Shown in pieces: positions 1 to 6,555 of a DNA stretch of 8,428 nt. This stretch comes from JBHPCZ01 sp042573625. Lineage in GTDB: Bacteria > Desulfobacterota > Desulfobacteria > Desulfobacterales > UBA11574. Position numbers and translations under genes: made by a program. A model generated the notes under the pieces. The model had not been told where the DNA came from. It saw only the letters and a list, made by a program, of their open reading frames with translations, and did no database searches. The stretch lies in NCBI GenBank assembly GCA_042573625.1, contig JBHPCZ010000136.1, positions 1-8,428 on the forward strand, given 5' to 3'. The number at the start of each line of letters is the position of its first letter. Position 1 is the first letter of the stretch.

Positions 1-2
1 AA

Positions 3-1640
3 ATGAATGTTCTTTGCGCAGCCCCGGAATCCGCGCCTGTCATTGGACCGTTTTTGGCGTATTTAAAACAAATGCCCCATGTTTTGCTCACCGTACTGGA
101 TGGACTTCCTGCGGATTTAAGTCAATTCCATATCGTAATTACGGAGCCTGCCGCAAATTATCATCCAGCTCCGCCACAATTAGAACGATTTGTTCGATCA
201 GGGGGCGGATGGCTGGGAGTGGTCAGTCTGTCCGAATCCCCTATTTCGGAGCTGTTCGGCGTAATGCCTGGACGTGTCGGACCCGAAACGGAAATACGGG
301 TTCTGTTTCAGGACAAAAATCACGCGATGGCCGCTCGGTTATCCGATGCCATTTATGTCAACGGACGATTTCATCCGTTTCAACCTCCGGGTGAAGATGC
401 AAAGATCCTTTTATATGCGGACTGGCACTACCAGCACTGTCCGGTATTGGTTCATCGCCGGATTGATGCCGGCCAGGTGGCATGTACAACACTTAATGAT
501 TTTGAAAATACCGGCCTAAGTCAAATCATATATCGATTGTTGCTCCAGCTTTCAGGGCGACTCTCACCCACACGCGAATTGGATGTGGGAATTTTAGGGT
601 ATGCGCCCTCGGTAGGAGAGCTGCACGGCAGGGGTATACTTTCAACAGCCGGCCTGAATCTACACGCCATTTGCGACTTAAATCCCCAACGTCTGGCAAT
701 GGCAAAGCAGCAGTTCTTTGAAGCAAAGATGTATCCAAATGCCGAGGAACTGGCGAGAGATGATGAGATAGATCTTGTGATCATTGCCACTCCGCCGAAC
801 AGTCACGCGACACTCAGTCTTCAGATGATGGCGGAAAACAAACATGTGGTCTGCGAAAAGCCGCTGGCACTCAATCACGGCGAAACAAACCGGATGTTGG
901 GAATGGCTGAAAAAATGAAAGTTCATTTAAGCTGTCACCAGAACCGGCGCTGGGATCCTGACTATACGGCGATCAGGCAAGCATTGCGTGAAGATCTCAT
1001 TGGCGACCTGTTCTACATGGAAACTTTTATTGGGCGCTTCTCACACCCCTGCGGATACTGGCATTCCCACGATAAAATTTCCGGAGGAACAGCATATGAC
1101 TGGGGCGCGCATTATTTGGACTGGATCGTCAGCCTTTTTCCTGAGCGTCTGGAATCTGTCATGAGCTTCCGTCACAAAAGGGTATGGCACGACGTAACCA
1201 ATGTCGACCAGGAAAGGATATGGCTGAAATTTGAAGGGGGTAAGGAGGCTGAATTTATTCATTCAGATATCGCGGCCGCACGCAAACCAAAGTGGTATCT
1301 TCTTGGAACAAAGGGTGCCATTGTCGGACACTGGAAAGATATGACCACGTATACTGTCGATCCAATCCATTATTTTCAGCAGCATGATATTCCGGAAACC
1401 GAGATGACGCCTGAATTGACCCTTTACCGGCGAGATACTTCAGGACAGATCCTAGAGCGAAAAATGGCCGTGCCCGAACGGCAGGACTACGCCTTCCACA
1501 ATAACCTTGCAGACCACTTGTTGACCGGCGAGCCCATTGTCACTTCACTTAAAGATTCCGTGAAAGTCGTTTCCATTCTAGAAACAGCGGCACGATCTGC
1601 GGAAAAAGGCGGTAAGATGGAGCGATTCGATGAATCCTAA
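3..1640 (+). CDS. ThuA-like domain fused to Gfo/Idh/MocA oxidoreductase
   Basis: Predicted cytosolic two-domain protein of 545 residues. Residues 1-190 resemble the ThuA (trehalose-utilisation, GATase1-like) fold: a Gly-rich turn VRSGGGWLGVV (64-74), a DKNHAMAARL segment (104-113) like the family's 'NHP' motif, and DAGQVACTTLND (155-166) in place of the usual GxGRVFYTxLGH. The family's His after the GGG turn and in the last motif are not present, so this domain may bind rather than catalyse. Residues 193-545 are a Gfo/Idh/MocA NAD(P)-dependent sugar/polyol dehydrogenase: Rossmann turn GILGYAPSVGELH (196-208 region, third Gly replaced by Ala201), the EKP motif at 285-287 with its catalytic Lys286, HQNRRWDPDY (312-321), and GGTAYDWGAHYLD (361-373) with Asp366 and His370. 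The substrate is unknown. The ATG lies 2 nt from the window edge, so the ribosome binding site is not visible and an earlier start is possible. Confidence 0.88.
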   Translation: MNVLCAAPESAPVIGPFLAYLKQMPHVLLTVLDGLPADLSQFHIVITEPAANYHPAPPQLERFVRSGGGWLGVVSLSESPISELFGVMPGRVGPETEIRVLFQDKNHAMAARLSDAIYVNGRFHPFQPPGEDAKILLYADWHYQHCPVLVHRRIDAGQVACTTLNDFENTGLSQIIYRLLLQLSGRLSPTRELDVGILGYAPSVGELHGRGILSTAGLNLHAICDLNPQRLAMAKQQFFEAKMYPNAEELARDDEIDLVIIATPPNSHATLSLQMMAENKHVVCEKPLALNHGETNRMLGMAEKMKVHLSCHQNRRWDPDYTAIRQALREDLIGDLFYMETFIGRFSHPCGYWHSHDKISGGTAYDWGAHYLDWIVSLFPERLESVMSFRHKRVWHDVTNVDQERIWLKFEGGKEAEFIHSDIAAARKPKWYLLGTKGAIVGHWKDMTTYTVDPIHYFQQHDIPETEMTPELTLYRRDTSGQILERKMAVPERQDYAFHNNLADHLLTGEPIVTSLKDSVKVVSILETAARSAEKGGKMERFDES

Positions 1641-2655
1641 AATAAATTGGGGAATTTTAGGTAACGCCACCATTGCCAGAGAATGCGTCATTCCAGCCAT
1701 CTCCAAATCTAAAAACGGCCTTGTTCACGCATTGGCTTCTCAACATCCCAAAAAGGCGGAGGCGTTGGCTGAAAAACATAACATCGCTCAATTATACGCC
1801 CAATATGAATCCGTCCTGCAGGATAAGCATGTCGATGCGGTGTACATTCCGCTTCCCAATCATCTTCATAAAAAATGGACTATCAACGCCCTAAATGCCG
1901 GAAAACATGTTTTATGTGAAAAACCTCTGGCCTGCACCGCTGACGAGGCAATGGAAATGGCGGATATTGCCTCAAAGAATGGATTGCTTCTCATGGAAGC
2001 GCTCATGTATCGTTTTCATCCGCGCAGCATCTATATTCAGCAAATGATCCGCAGTGGAAAGATCGGTGCACCACGACTTGTGCGTGTTTCATTTTGTTTC
2101 CATATGGGGGAAAAAACCTTAAAGGAAAAGAAAAACATCCGTCTGAAAAAGAAAATGGGGGGCGGTGCGCTCCTGGATGTGGGGTGCTACGGCGTCAGCG
2201 TTGCGCGCTGGTTGATGGGAGAAGATCCTGAAAAAGTCCAGGCCACGGCCCACTACAACTCAAAAGGGGTCGACATACACACCGCGGGGATTCTGCACTT
2301 TCGAAACGGCGGCCTGGCAACGGTTGAAGCCAGCTTTGTCAGTTCTCTGCAACAGACCTATACCGTCGTTGGCGAAGCGGGCGCCATTGAACTGCCGCAC
2401 AACGCCTTCATTCCTTGGGAAAAGGATGCGGAATTCCTTTATCGCAATAGAAATGACGAAGCCGGGCAACGTGAGATCATACCCGGGGCTGATGAATACC
2501 AGTTAATGGTTGAACATTTTTCAGAAGCCGTGGTCAACGGAACTTCTCCCTCGGTTCCGATCCAGGACAGTATTCAGAACATGCGTGTATTGGACGCATT
2601 GGCGAGTTCGGCCAGATCGGGTCGAACAGTAACAATGCCGGAAAAGAAAGCTTAA
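1630..2655 (+). CDS. Gfo/Idh/MocA family NAD(P)-dependent oxidoreductase
   Basis: Full-length (341 residues) cytosolic oxidoreductase of the glucose-fructose oxidoreductase / dihydrodiol dehydrogenase / NADP-xylose dehydrogenase branch. Visible motifs are the dinucleotide turn WGILGNATIA (7-16), EKP at 97-99 with catalytic Lys98, EALMYRFHP (123-131), and GGGALLDVGCYGVSVARWLMG (177-197 region) with Asp183 and Tyr187, where many relatives have the catalytic His/Tyr. The last third forms the C-terminal beta-sheet domain. The ATG overlaps the end of the upstream fusion gene by 11 nt. GGAG at 1619-1622, 7 nt before the ATG, supports this start and translational coupling. The two adjacent proteins belong to the same superfamily but to different branches (ordinary GxxG..G..H turn versus GNATIA turn), so they probably catalyse different steps rather than being a recent duplication. 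The substrate cannot be named from sequence. Confidence 0.92.
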   Translation: MNPKINWGILGNATIARECVIPAISKSKNGLVHALASQHPKKAEALAEKHNIAQLYAQYESVLQDKHVDAVYIPLPNHLHKKWTINALNAGKHVLCEKPLACTADEAMEMADIASKNGLLLMEALMYRFHPRSIYIQQMIRSGKIGAPRLVRVSFCFHMGEKTLKEKKNIRLKKKMGGGALLDVGCYGVSVARWLMGEDPEKVQATAHYNSKGVDIHTAGILHFRNGGLATVEASFVSSLQQTYTVVGEAGAIELPHNAFIPWEKDAEFLYRNRNDEAGQREIIPGADEYQLMVEHFSEAVVNGTSPSVPIQDSIQNMRVLDALASSARSGRTVTMPEKKA

Positions 2656-2678
2656 ATCCAAGCCAATTTGATTCATAA

Positions 2679-3683
2679 ATGTCTATTAAGGTGGAAAAAC
2701 AGCGCGTAAAAATAAATACAGAGACCTTCGAACGGTTTGAATCCTTCTTCAAAGATGAAGAGATCGGGCTGCGTTGGAATTGTTTGTTTGTCCTCCCGGC
2801 ATGGTTGAAAACGTGGTGGGACACATTTGGCGGCAATCAAAAGCCTGAAATTCTGACCGGATATCTTGATGGAAAATTGATTGGGATTGCGCCTTTGCGT
2901 ATTGAGGGGAAGACAGCGAGGTTTATTGGTGAAGAGAATGTGTGCGATTACCAGGATACGATCATGTCCTCAAACCATCATCTCGCCTTCCTTAAGGCAA
3001 TTTTATCACATCTGCAAAAAAAAGGAATACGACGGCTACAGTTGGGGGATCTCAGGCCTGAGTCCCCTCTGATAAACGGATTACCAAAACTAACGGAACA
3101 AATGGGATACACTGTTATTTGTGATCAAGTGGGCTCTGCCTATGAATTGGCGCTGCCCAAAACCTGGGAATCCTATCTTCAAATGCTCAACGGTAAGCAG
3201 CGCCATGAAATTCGCCGAAAAATGAGGCGGCTGAATGAAGCCGGTCACATCCGATTTCGTATCATACACAGATTCGATGAGATTTCTGAAAGCATGGATC
3301 AATTTTTTTCGATGTTCAGAGCAAGCCGCCCGGACAAATCCGAATTTCTAACTGACCGTATGGTATCTTTTTTCCTTTTATTGGCTGAAAGAACGGCTCA
3401 CCAAGGGTTGTTGAGAATCTCTTTTTTAGACATTGACCGGGTGCCGGCTGCGGCTGTAATCTGTTTTGATTTCAACGATACGATCTTCCTCTACAACAAT
3501 GGATACGATCCCCGGTTTCGTCACCTGAGTGCAGGATTACTCAGTAAAGTCTACAGCATTCGGAACAGCATTGAACGAGGGAAGCTTCGATACGATTTGT
3601 TGAAGGGTGATGAAGTGTATAAAAAACGGTTGGGAAGCAAACCCATTCCGCTTTATCGTTTAAAAATCGACCTTGAAAGGTGA
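2679..3683 (+). CDS. BioF2/CelD-type GNAT acyltransferase
   Basis: A 334-residue protein of the BioF2-like acetyltransferase type (formerly CelD, Acetyltransf_6), which has GNAT folds related to Fem peptidyltransferases. Seen: an N-terminal part with LFVLPAWLKTWWDTF (36-50), typical of the family; a basic helix KQRHEIRRKMRRL (173-185); the acyl-CoA-binding-type half around 250-300 (PAAAVICFDFNDTIFLYNNGYDP, then LSAGLLSKVYSIRNSIERG); and the family's closing motif YDLLKGDEVYKKRLG (305-319). No signal peptide or membrane segment. The family is usually found in exopolysaccharide, lipopolysaccharide or other glycoconjugate clusters and acylates an amino sugar or amine; the acceptor here is unknown. 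It starts 23 nt after the previous stop. A TAA codon directly precedes the ATG in frame, so no longer start is possible, although no good Shine-Dalgarno is visible. GTG at 2691 is an alternative. Confidence 0.85.
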   Translation: MSIKVEKQRVKINTETFERFESFFKDEEIGLRWNCLFVLPAWLKTWWDTFGGNQKPEILTGYLDGKLIGIAPLRIEGKTARFIGEENVCDYQDTIMSSNHHLAFLKAILSHLQKKGIRRLQLGDLRPESPLINGLPKLTEQMGYTVICDQVGSAYELALPKTWESYLQMLNGKQRHEIRRKMRRLNEAGHIRFRIIHRFDEISESMDQFFSMFRASRPDKSEFLTDRMVSFFLLLAERTAHQGLLRISFLDIDRVPAAAVICFDFNDTIFLYNNGYDPRFRHLSAGLLSKVYSIRNSIERGKLRYDLLKGDEVYKKRLGSKPIPLYRLKIDLER

Positions 3684-3689
3684 AGAATT

Positions 3690-3706
3690 CGGGTCCAAAA
3701 GACCCG
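3690..3706. other. Small intercistronic hairpin
   Basis: CGGGTC (3690-3695) and GACCCG (3701-3706) form a perfect 6-bp stem around a 5-nt CAAAA loop, between the stop of the acyltransferase gene and the ATG of the glycosyltransferase. No T-run follows, so it is not a terminator. It could protect the mRNA or tune translation of the next gene, which lacks a clear Shine-Dalgarno. Confidence 0.35.
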
Positions 3707-3720
3707 GTTCGATTTGTCTA

Positions 3721-4953
3721 ATGAAATATCATCCGCCTGCTTTCAACATTGCCATGCTGAGTATTCATTCAAGCCCCATTGGTGATTTGGGCACTCAAGA
3801 TACGGGCGGTATGAGCGTTTATGTTCGGGAACTGGCCAAAGAACTCGGCCGCCGGGGTCACCGTATCGATATCTTCACCCAGCACAACAACGGCCAACAC
3901 GATTCAATCATTGATTTACACGACAACGTTCGGATCATTCATTTAACAGGAGGAACCGGCGGAAATATCACCAAGTCCTCCCTCTATGCTGCTTTGCCAC
4001 ACTTTTTCCACGACCTCGAATCATTCCGAATCAAGGAAAAAATTGAATATGATTTCGTCCACAGCCATTACTGGCTATCCGGGATTATCGGCGCAAAAGC
4101 ACAGTCATCCTGGAATGTATGCCATCTGCTGACCTACCATACGATCGGCGCTGTGAAGAAACTGACCTGTCCAGAGGAGAATGAACCTGATATCAGACTG
4201 TCTAATGAAAAAAAACTTGCGAAGCTGTGTGATCGAATCGTTGTCCCCACACAAAAAGAGAAGGATTATCTGATCCAATTTTATGATGCACCTCAAAATA
4301 AAATTCAGGTTATTCCGTGCGGCGTTAATCTTGACCGTTTCAAGCCTTTGGATAAAAAGACAGCCCGCCGGCAATTATCGATTCCAATGGAAGATCTCAT
4401 TGTACTCTATGTGGGCAGATATACACCCATAAAAGGACTGGATCGTCTGCTCAAAACCTTTAGCTTCCTTAAGCGCCATCCCCGGGTGCGACTGTTGATG
4501 GCCGGGGGAGACGGCGAAAAGTCCCCGATGGTTCAAAAATTACTGTCCGAAGCAAAGGAATTGAATATACAGAATCAACTCACCTTTGCCGGAAGGATCG
4601 ATCAGAAAAAGCTACCTCTGTATTACAGCGCTGCTGATGTTCTGGTTGTGCCGTCGTATTACGAAAGCTTTGGTCTGGTGGCTCTGGAGGCGTTGGCCTG
4701 TGGTACGCCTGTGGTGACAACACCGGTAGGCGGTATGGAAATGATTGTGATAGATGGCGTTACTGGATATGTGGCTACGGATCCGGAACCGCAACAAATT
4801 GCCTTTCATATTGAATCCATTCTGTTCAAACAGAAGCTAAACAGTTTTTCCCCCGAACGGATTCGGGCGTCGGTAGCGGGATTCTCATGGGAAAGATCGG
4901 CCTCGAAAATGCTTGAAGCATACCGGACCGCTGGGTGCCGGCAACGGAATTAA
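3721..4953 (+). CDS. GT4 glycosyltransferase, MshA-like
   Basis: Cytosolic retaining GT-B glycosyltransferase of family GT4, 410 residues from the ATG at 3721. The N-terminal acceptor domain opens with LSIHSSPIGDLGTQDTGGMS (13-32) followed by VYVREL, close to the same region of MshA (D-inositol-3-phosphate glycosyltransferase, which transfers GlcNAc from UDP-GlcNAc in mycothiol synthesis). HSHYWLSG (114-121), LTYHTIGAVKK (137-147) and the IRLSNE region (159-163) are also MshA-like. The donor domain shows VIPCGVNLDRFKP (198-210), GRYTPIKGLDRL (232-243; Arg233 and Lys238 positions contact the diphosphate) and the E-x7-E motif in PSYYESFGLVALEALACGTP (311-330; Glu315, Glu323). MshA's Asn in GGMNVYV is Ser here. 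An in-frame TTG at 3673 would overlap the previous gene, but homology begins after the ATG, so I prefer 3721 (37-nt gap). Sucrose-phosphate-synthase-like activity is the main alternative. Confidence 0.88.
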   Translation: MKYHPPAFNIAMLSIHSSPIGDLGTQDTGGMSVYVRELAKELGRRGHRIDIFTQHNNGQHDSIIDLHDNVRIIHLTGGTGGNITKSSLYAALPHFFHDLESFRIKEKIEYDFVHSHYWLSGIIGAKAQSSWNVCHLLTYHTIGAVKKLTCPEENEPDIRLSNEKKLAKLCDRIVVPTQKEKDYLIQFYDAPQNKIQVIPCGVNLDRFKPLDKKTARRQLSIPMEDLIVLYVGRYTPIKGLDRLLKTFSFLKRHPRVRLLMAGGDGEKSPMVQKLLSEAKELNIQNQLTFAGRIDQKKLPLYYSAADVLVVPSYYESFGLVALEALACGTPVVTTPVGGMEMIVIDGVTGYVATDPEPQQIAFHIESILFKQKLNSFSPERIRASVAGFSWERSASKMLEAYRTAGCRQRN

Positions 4954-5223
4954 TTATTACGGAAAGCGTCGAATAGTATACATGCCAATTTAGAATTTAG
5001 AGCCACCTCAAGTATACTATTTGCCGCCCACTCGCCCACCGAAGGCGGACTCGTTCGGACGCAGAGAGCGCAGAGCTTATTTTTCTTTTTCCTTTCTGTT
5101 GAGAGGGCAGAAAGGAAAAAACAACACCCCTTCGGAATTCTTGTTTTGAGGAAGTGAAACACAGATAATACAATAGAATTTATTTTATACATTCAGCGAT
5201 AGAATTGGAAGAGGAGGTACGAT
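4954..5223. repeat. Intergenic tract with three inverted repeats and a GCAGAG repeat
   Basis: The 270-nt gap between the glycosyltransferase and the deacetylase is built of palindromes. AATAGTATAC (4972-4981) and GTATACTATT (5012-5021) are a perfect 10-bp inverted repeat around a 30-nt spacer. CCGCC (5024-5028) and GGCGG (5044-5048) form a small stem. TTTTTCCTTTCTG (5086-5098) and CAGAAAGGAAAAA (5108-5120) are a perfect 13-bp stem with a 9-nt loop. Between them, GCAGAG occurs twice at a 9-nt period (5061-5066, 5070-5075). The last stem has no GC-rich body followed by T-run, so a simple terminator is unlikely. The GCAGAG-type motif resembles degenerate dispersed intergenic repeats known from deltaproteobacterial genomes; that link is inference from memory. 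Confidence 0.55.
5141..5169 (+). promoter_or_regulatory. Candidate sigma-70 promoter for the deacetylase gene
   Basis: TTGTTT (5141-5146) and GATAAT (5164-5169) are separated by 17 nt, 54 nt before the TTG start. The -10 matches the consensus at 5 of 6 positions and the -35 at 3 of 6. With the 270-nt repeat-filled gap upstream, this suggests the deacetylase can be transcribed separately. Sequence evidence only. Confidence 0.3.
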
Positions 5224-5919
5224 TTGCCATATACATCAGACCTAATGGTGATTGCGGCCCACCCGGATGATGCGGAATTCGGTGCGGCAGGTTCTGTCGC
5301 AAAATGGACCCGTGAAGGTCGACGCGTCGTCTACATTGTCTGTACCAGCGGCGAAAAAGGAACCAACGATCCGGACATAAAACCAAAACAGCTTTCGAAA
5401 ATCAGAGAAAAAGAGCAAACAGATGCCGCAACCGTATTGGGGGTCTCTGATGTGGTCTTTCTTCGATATCCGGATCAGGAGCTCGAAGACACGCCACTTT
5501 TCCGCAAGTTGATCGTGAGACAGATTCGAAAATATCGGCCGGACATCATTTTAACCTCAGACCCTTACCGGCGTTACATTTGGCACAGGGACCACCGTAT
5601 CGTCGGCCAGGTGGCCCTTGACGCGGTTTATCCGTATGCCCGTGACCATCTGGCCTATCCGGATTTGATAGAAGAAGGGCTCATGCCTCATAAAGTCAAA
5701 GAAATCTTTTTATGGGGAACCGAGGACGTCAACCTGCGTATCGACATTACCGAAACCTTCCACCTGAAACTTGCCGCGCTTCGCTGTCACAAAAGTCAGA
5801 TCGAACAGTTTGACATCCCTGATCTGGAAAAATGGCTCTGGAAGCGATGCGAGAAGATGGCCGAAGGATCCGATTTCGAGGTTGCCGAAACCTTTCATCA
5901 CGTGGAAGTATCTCTTTGA
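5224..5919 (+). CDS. PIG-L/LmbE family zinc-dependent N-acetylglucosaminyl deacetylase
   Basis: A 231-residue cytosolic deacetylase of the LmbE/PIG-L family (MshB, BshB, PIG-L, chitooligosaccharide and teicoplanin-type deacetylases), which hydrolyses the N-acetyl group of a GlcNAc-containing substrate. The zinc site is intact: AHPDDAE (12-18) supplies His13, Asp16 and the catalytic base Asp15, and HRDHR (121-125) supplies His124. The TSGEKGTND (41-49) and LRYPDQEL (80-87) stretches are also typical, and the length is usual for BshB-type members. The start is TTG at 5224, favoured because AGGAGGT at 5212-5218 sits 5 nt upstream; no ATG lies near the homology start. It follows the GT4 gene by 270 nt on the same strand. 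A GT4/PIG-L pair recalls MshA/MshB and BshA/BshB, but the true substrate could equally be a polysaccharide or lipid-linked sugar. Confidence 0.92.
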   Translation: MPYTSDLMVIAAHPDDAEFGAAGSVAKWTREGRRVVYIVCTSGEKGTNDPDIKPKQLSKIREKEQTDAATVLGVSDVVFLRYPDQELEDTPLFRKLIVRQIRKYRPDIILTSDPYRRYIWHRDHRIVGQVALDAVYPYARDHLAYPDLIEEGLMPHKVKEIFLWGTEDVNLRIDITETFHLKLAALRCHKSQIEQFDIPDLEKWLWKRCEKMAEGSDFEVAETFHHVEVSL

Positions 5920-6091
5920 AAGCTCCTTAACCCGGATATTTCAAGCCCTTCTAGAAAAGAAATCTATTAAATGCCAGGGATATTATCGAAGCGTTGGACT
6001 CATTTTTGCGAAAGCAACAAAACCAATAAAGGACAAAACACAAGCTCGGAAATCTAAATACTTAGCCCGTAATTGTCAGAATAAAGTCCAT

Positions 6092-6153
6092 TTACATATA
6101 TTCCAAAATCCCCAAAATATTAATAAGAGCAAACCCTGCTAAATGGATTTGCC
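6092..6153 (-). repeat. Dispersed repeat, copy A (terminator-like hairpin plus conserved flank)
   Basis: Copy A matches copy B at 7837-7896 over its full length. TTACATATAT plus the following CCAAAATC is identical at 18 of 19 positions (6092-6110). A variable A-rich linker follows, then CAAACCCT (6130-6137), and a block ending ATGGA-TTTGCC with 12 of 16 matches. AATAAGAGCAAA (6122-6133) pairs with TTTGCCCTTATT (6148-6159) in a 12-bp stem with one mismatch. Read on the minus strand it resembles a terminator with a weak T-tract, but no gene ends beside it. Confidence 0.55.
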
Positions 6154-6163
6154 CTTATTGAAA

Positions 6164-6175
6164 TGTGATATCACA
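6164..6175. repeat. Perfect 12-bp palindrome TGTGATATCACA
   Basis: TGTGATATCACA reads the same on both strands. The half-site resembles a CRP half (TGTGA), but the spacer is 2 nt rather than 6, so it is not a CRP site. The same words ATATCACA and TGTGATAT recur, separated, at 7770-7799. No gene starts close enough to assign it as an operator. Confidence 0.4.
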
Positions 6176-6232
6176 ACAATTTTATGTTCGTCGAAACCTG
6201 TGTTTTATTGAAGTTATCAAAACCCTCCGCTG

Positions 6233-6419
6233 AACGTATTGCCCGGCTTTATGAGCAAGGTGCGGATAGTGACCGCATCGGGCAATACGTTTTGAAATGG
6301 GTGCAGTGGATGTTTTCTGGGCTTTACGGCAAATCCACCCCTCTTTACTCGGGTCGTCGGACTTGGTGAACCCCCACGCTCATAAGAGGTATTACGGATT
6401 GCGGTGAGTTAAGCCGCAA
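6233..6419. other. Run of nested hairpins, possible structured RNA or mobile-element remnant
   Basis: AACGTATTGCCCG (6233-6245) and CGGGCAATACGTT (6279-6291) form a perfect 13-bp stem. Its 33-nt loop holds TGCGG/CCGCA (6261-6265, 6273-6277). GTGGA/TCCAC (6306-6310, 6334-6338) and TTGCGG/CCGCAA (6399-6404, 6414-6419) follow. A perfect 13-bp arm is well above chance in this length. No family I know fits: no RNase P, tmRNA, 6S or group II domain V signatures are present, and the unpaired central spacers of attC sites are absent from the main stem. Confidence 0.45.
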
Positions 6420-6461
6420 CGATCATGAAAACGATGCGCCGGGTTTCGAATCCTGCCCACC

Positions 6462-6513
6462 AAAAAAACGGAGCGATAAGCCCCCTTTCCCAAAGGGATT
6501 AGTCCGCTCCGTT
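6462..6513 (-). terminator. Intrinsic terminator of the 77-residue minus-strand gene
   Basis: AACGGAGCG (6467-6475) and CGCTCCGTT (6505-6513) form a perfect 9-bp GC-rich stem. Inside it CCCTTT/AAAGGG (6483-6488, 6492-6497) closes a 3-nt loop. On the minus strand seven T's (complement of 6462-6468) follow, two of them shared with the stem. It lies about 43 nt past the stop of the 77-residue gene. The plus strand has no T-run, so it works in one direction. Confidence 0.8.
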
Positions 6514-6524
6514 AAGTAAAATCA

Positions 6525-6548
6525 GCTTATCGTTAATTCACGATAAGC
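6525..6548 (-). other. Hairpin between gene end and terminator, sharing sequence with the terminator
   Basis: GCTTATCGT (6525-6533) pairs with ACGATAAGC (6540-6548) in a 9-bp stem with a 6-nt loop, 8 nt beyond the stop codon of the 77-residue gene. CGATAAGCCC occurs at 6541-6550 and again at 6474-6483 inside the terminator, so GCTTATCG could pair with either copy. Confidence 0.6.
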
Positions 6549-6555
6549 CCTAGTC

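Larger units (their letters stand above)
5920..6461. other. Non-coding stretch after the deacetylase, hairpin-rich on its right side
   Basis: No convincing gene. The first 170 nt are unremarkable, with no clear terminator behind the deacetylase. Then come copy A of a dispersed repeat (6092-6153), a 12-bp palindrome (6164-6175) and a run of hairpins (6233-6419). A 61-codon open frame at 6184-6369 lacks a Shine-Dalgarno and lies over the hairpins; it may be a gene remnant or chance. Confidence 0.5.

Noticed and set aside
3673..3720. TTG start at 3673 for the glycosyltransferase
   Set aside because: The 16 added residues show no family similarity, overlap the preceding gene, and have no Shine-Dalgarno; ATG at 3721 fits the MshA-type N-terminus.
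4950..5192. 80-codon minus-strand open frame in the intergenic repeat tract
   Set aside because: It lies entirely over palindromes, has no ribosome binding site and shows no protein-like pattern.
5771..6142. 123-codon plus-strand open frame overlapping the deacetylase end
   Set aside because: Its first half is a frame-shifted shadow of the deacetylase gene and the rest runs into repeat copy A.
6164..6175. CRP operator
   Set aside because: The half-sites are 2 nt apart instead of 6, and no promoter or gene start is adjacent.
6184..6369. 61-codon plus-strand open frame
   Set aside because: No ribosome binding site, and its codons lie across the perfect 13-bp inverted repeat. A remnant of a gene is possible but not supportable.
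6440..6462. tRNA-like 3' end: GGGTTTCGAATCC followed by CCACCA
   Set aside because: The T-stem does not pair with a 7-nt loop, and no acceptor 5' strand, D-arm or anticodon arm fits upstream on either strand. It could be a degraded tRNA end or phage-type attachment remnant, but nothing supports calling a gene.
6462..6517. attC site for the 77-residue gene (ACTTAAC at 6517-6511, palindrome, GTTTTTT)
   Set aside because: R' does not match GTTRRRY, the usual unpaired spacers next to the R boxes are base-paired, and the seven-T run makes an intrinsic terminator the better reading.
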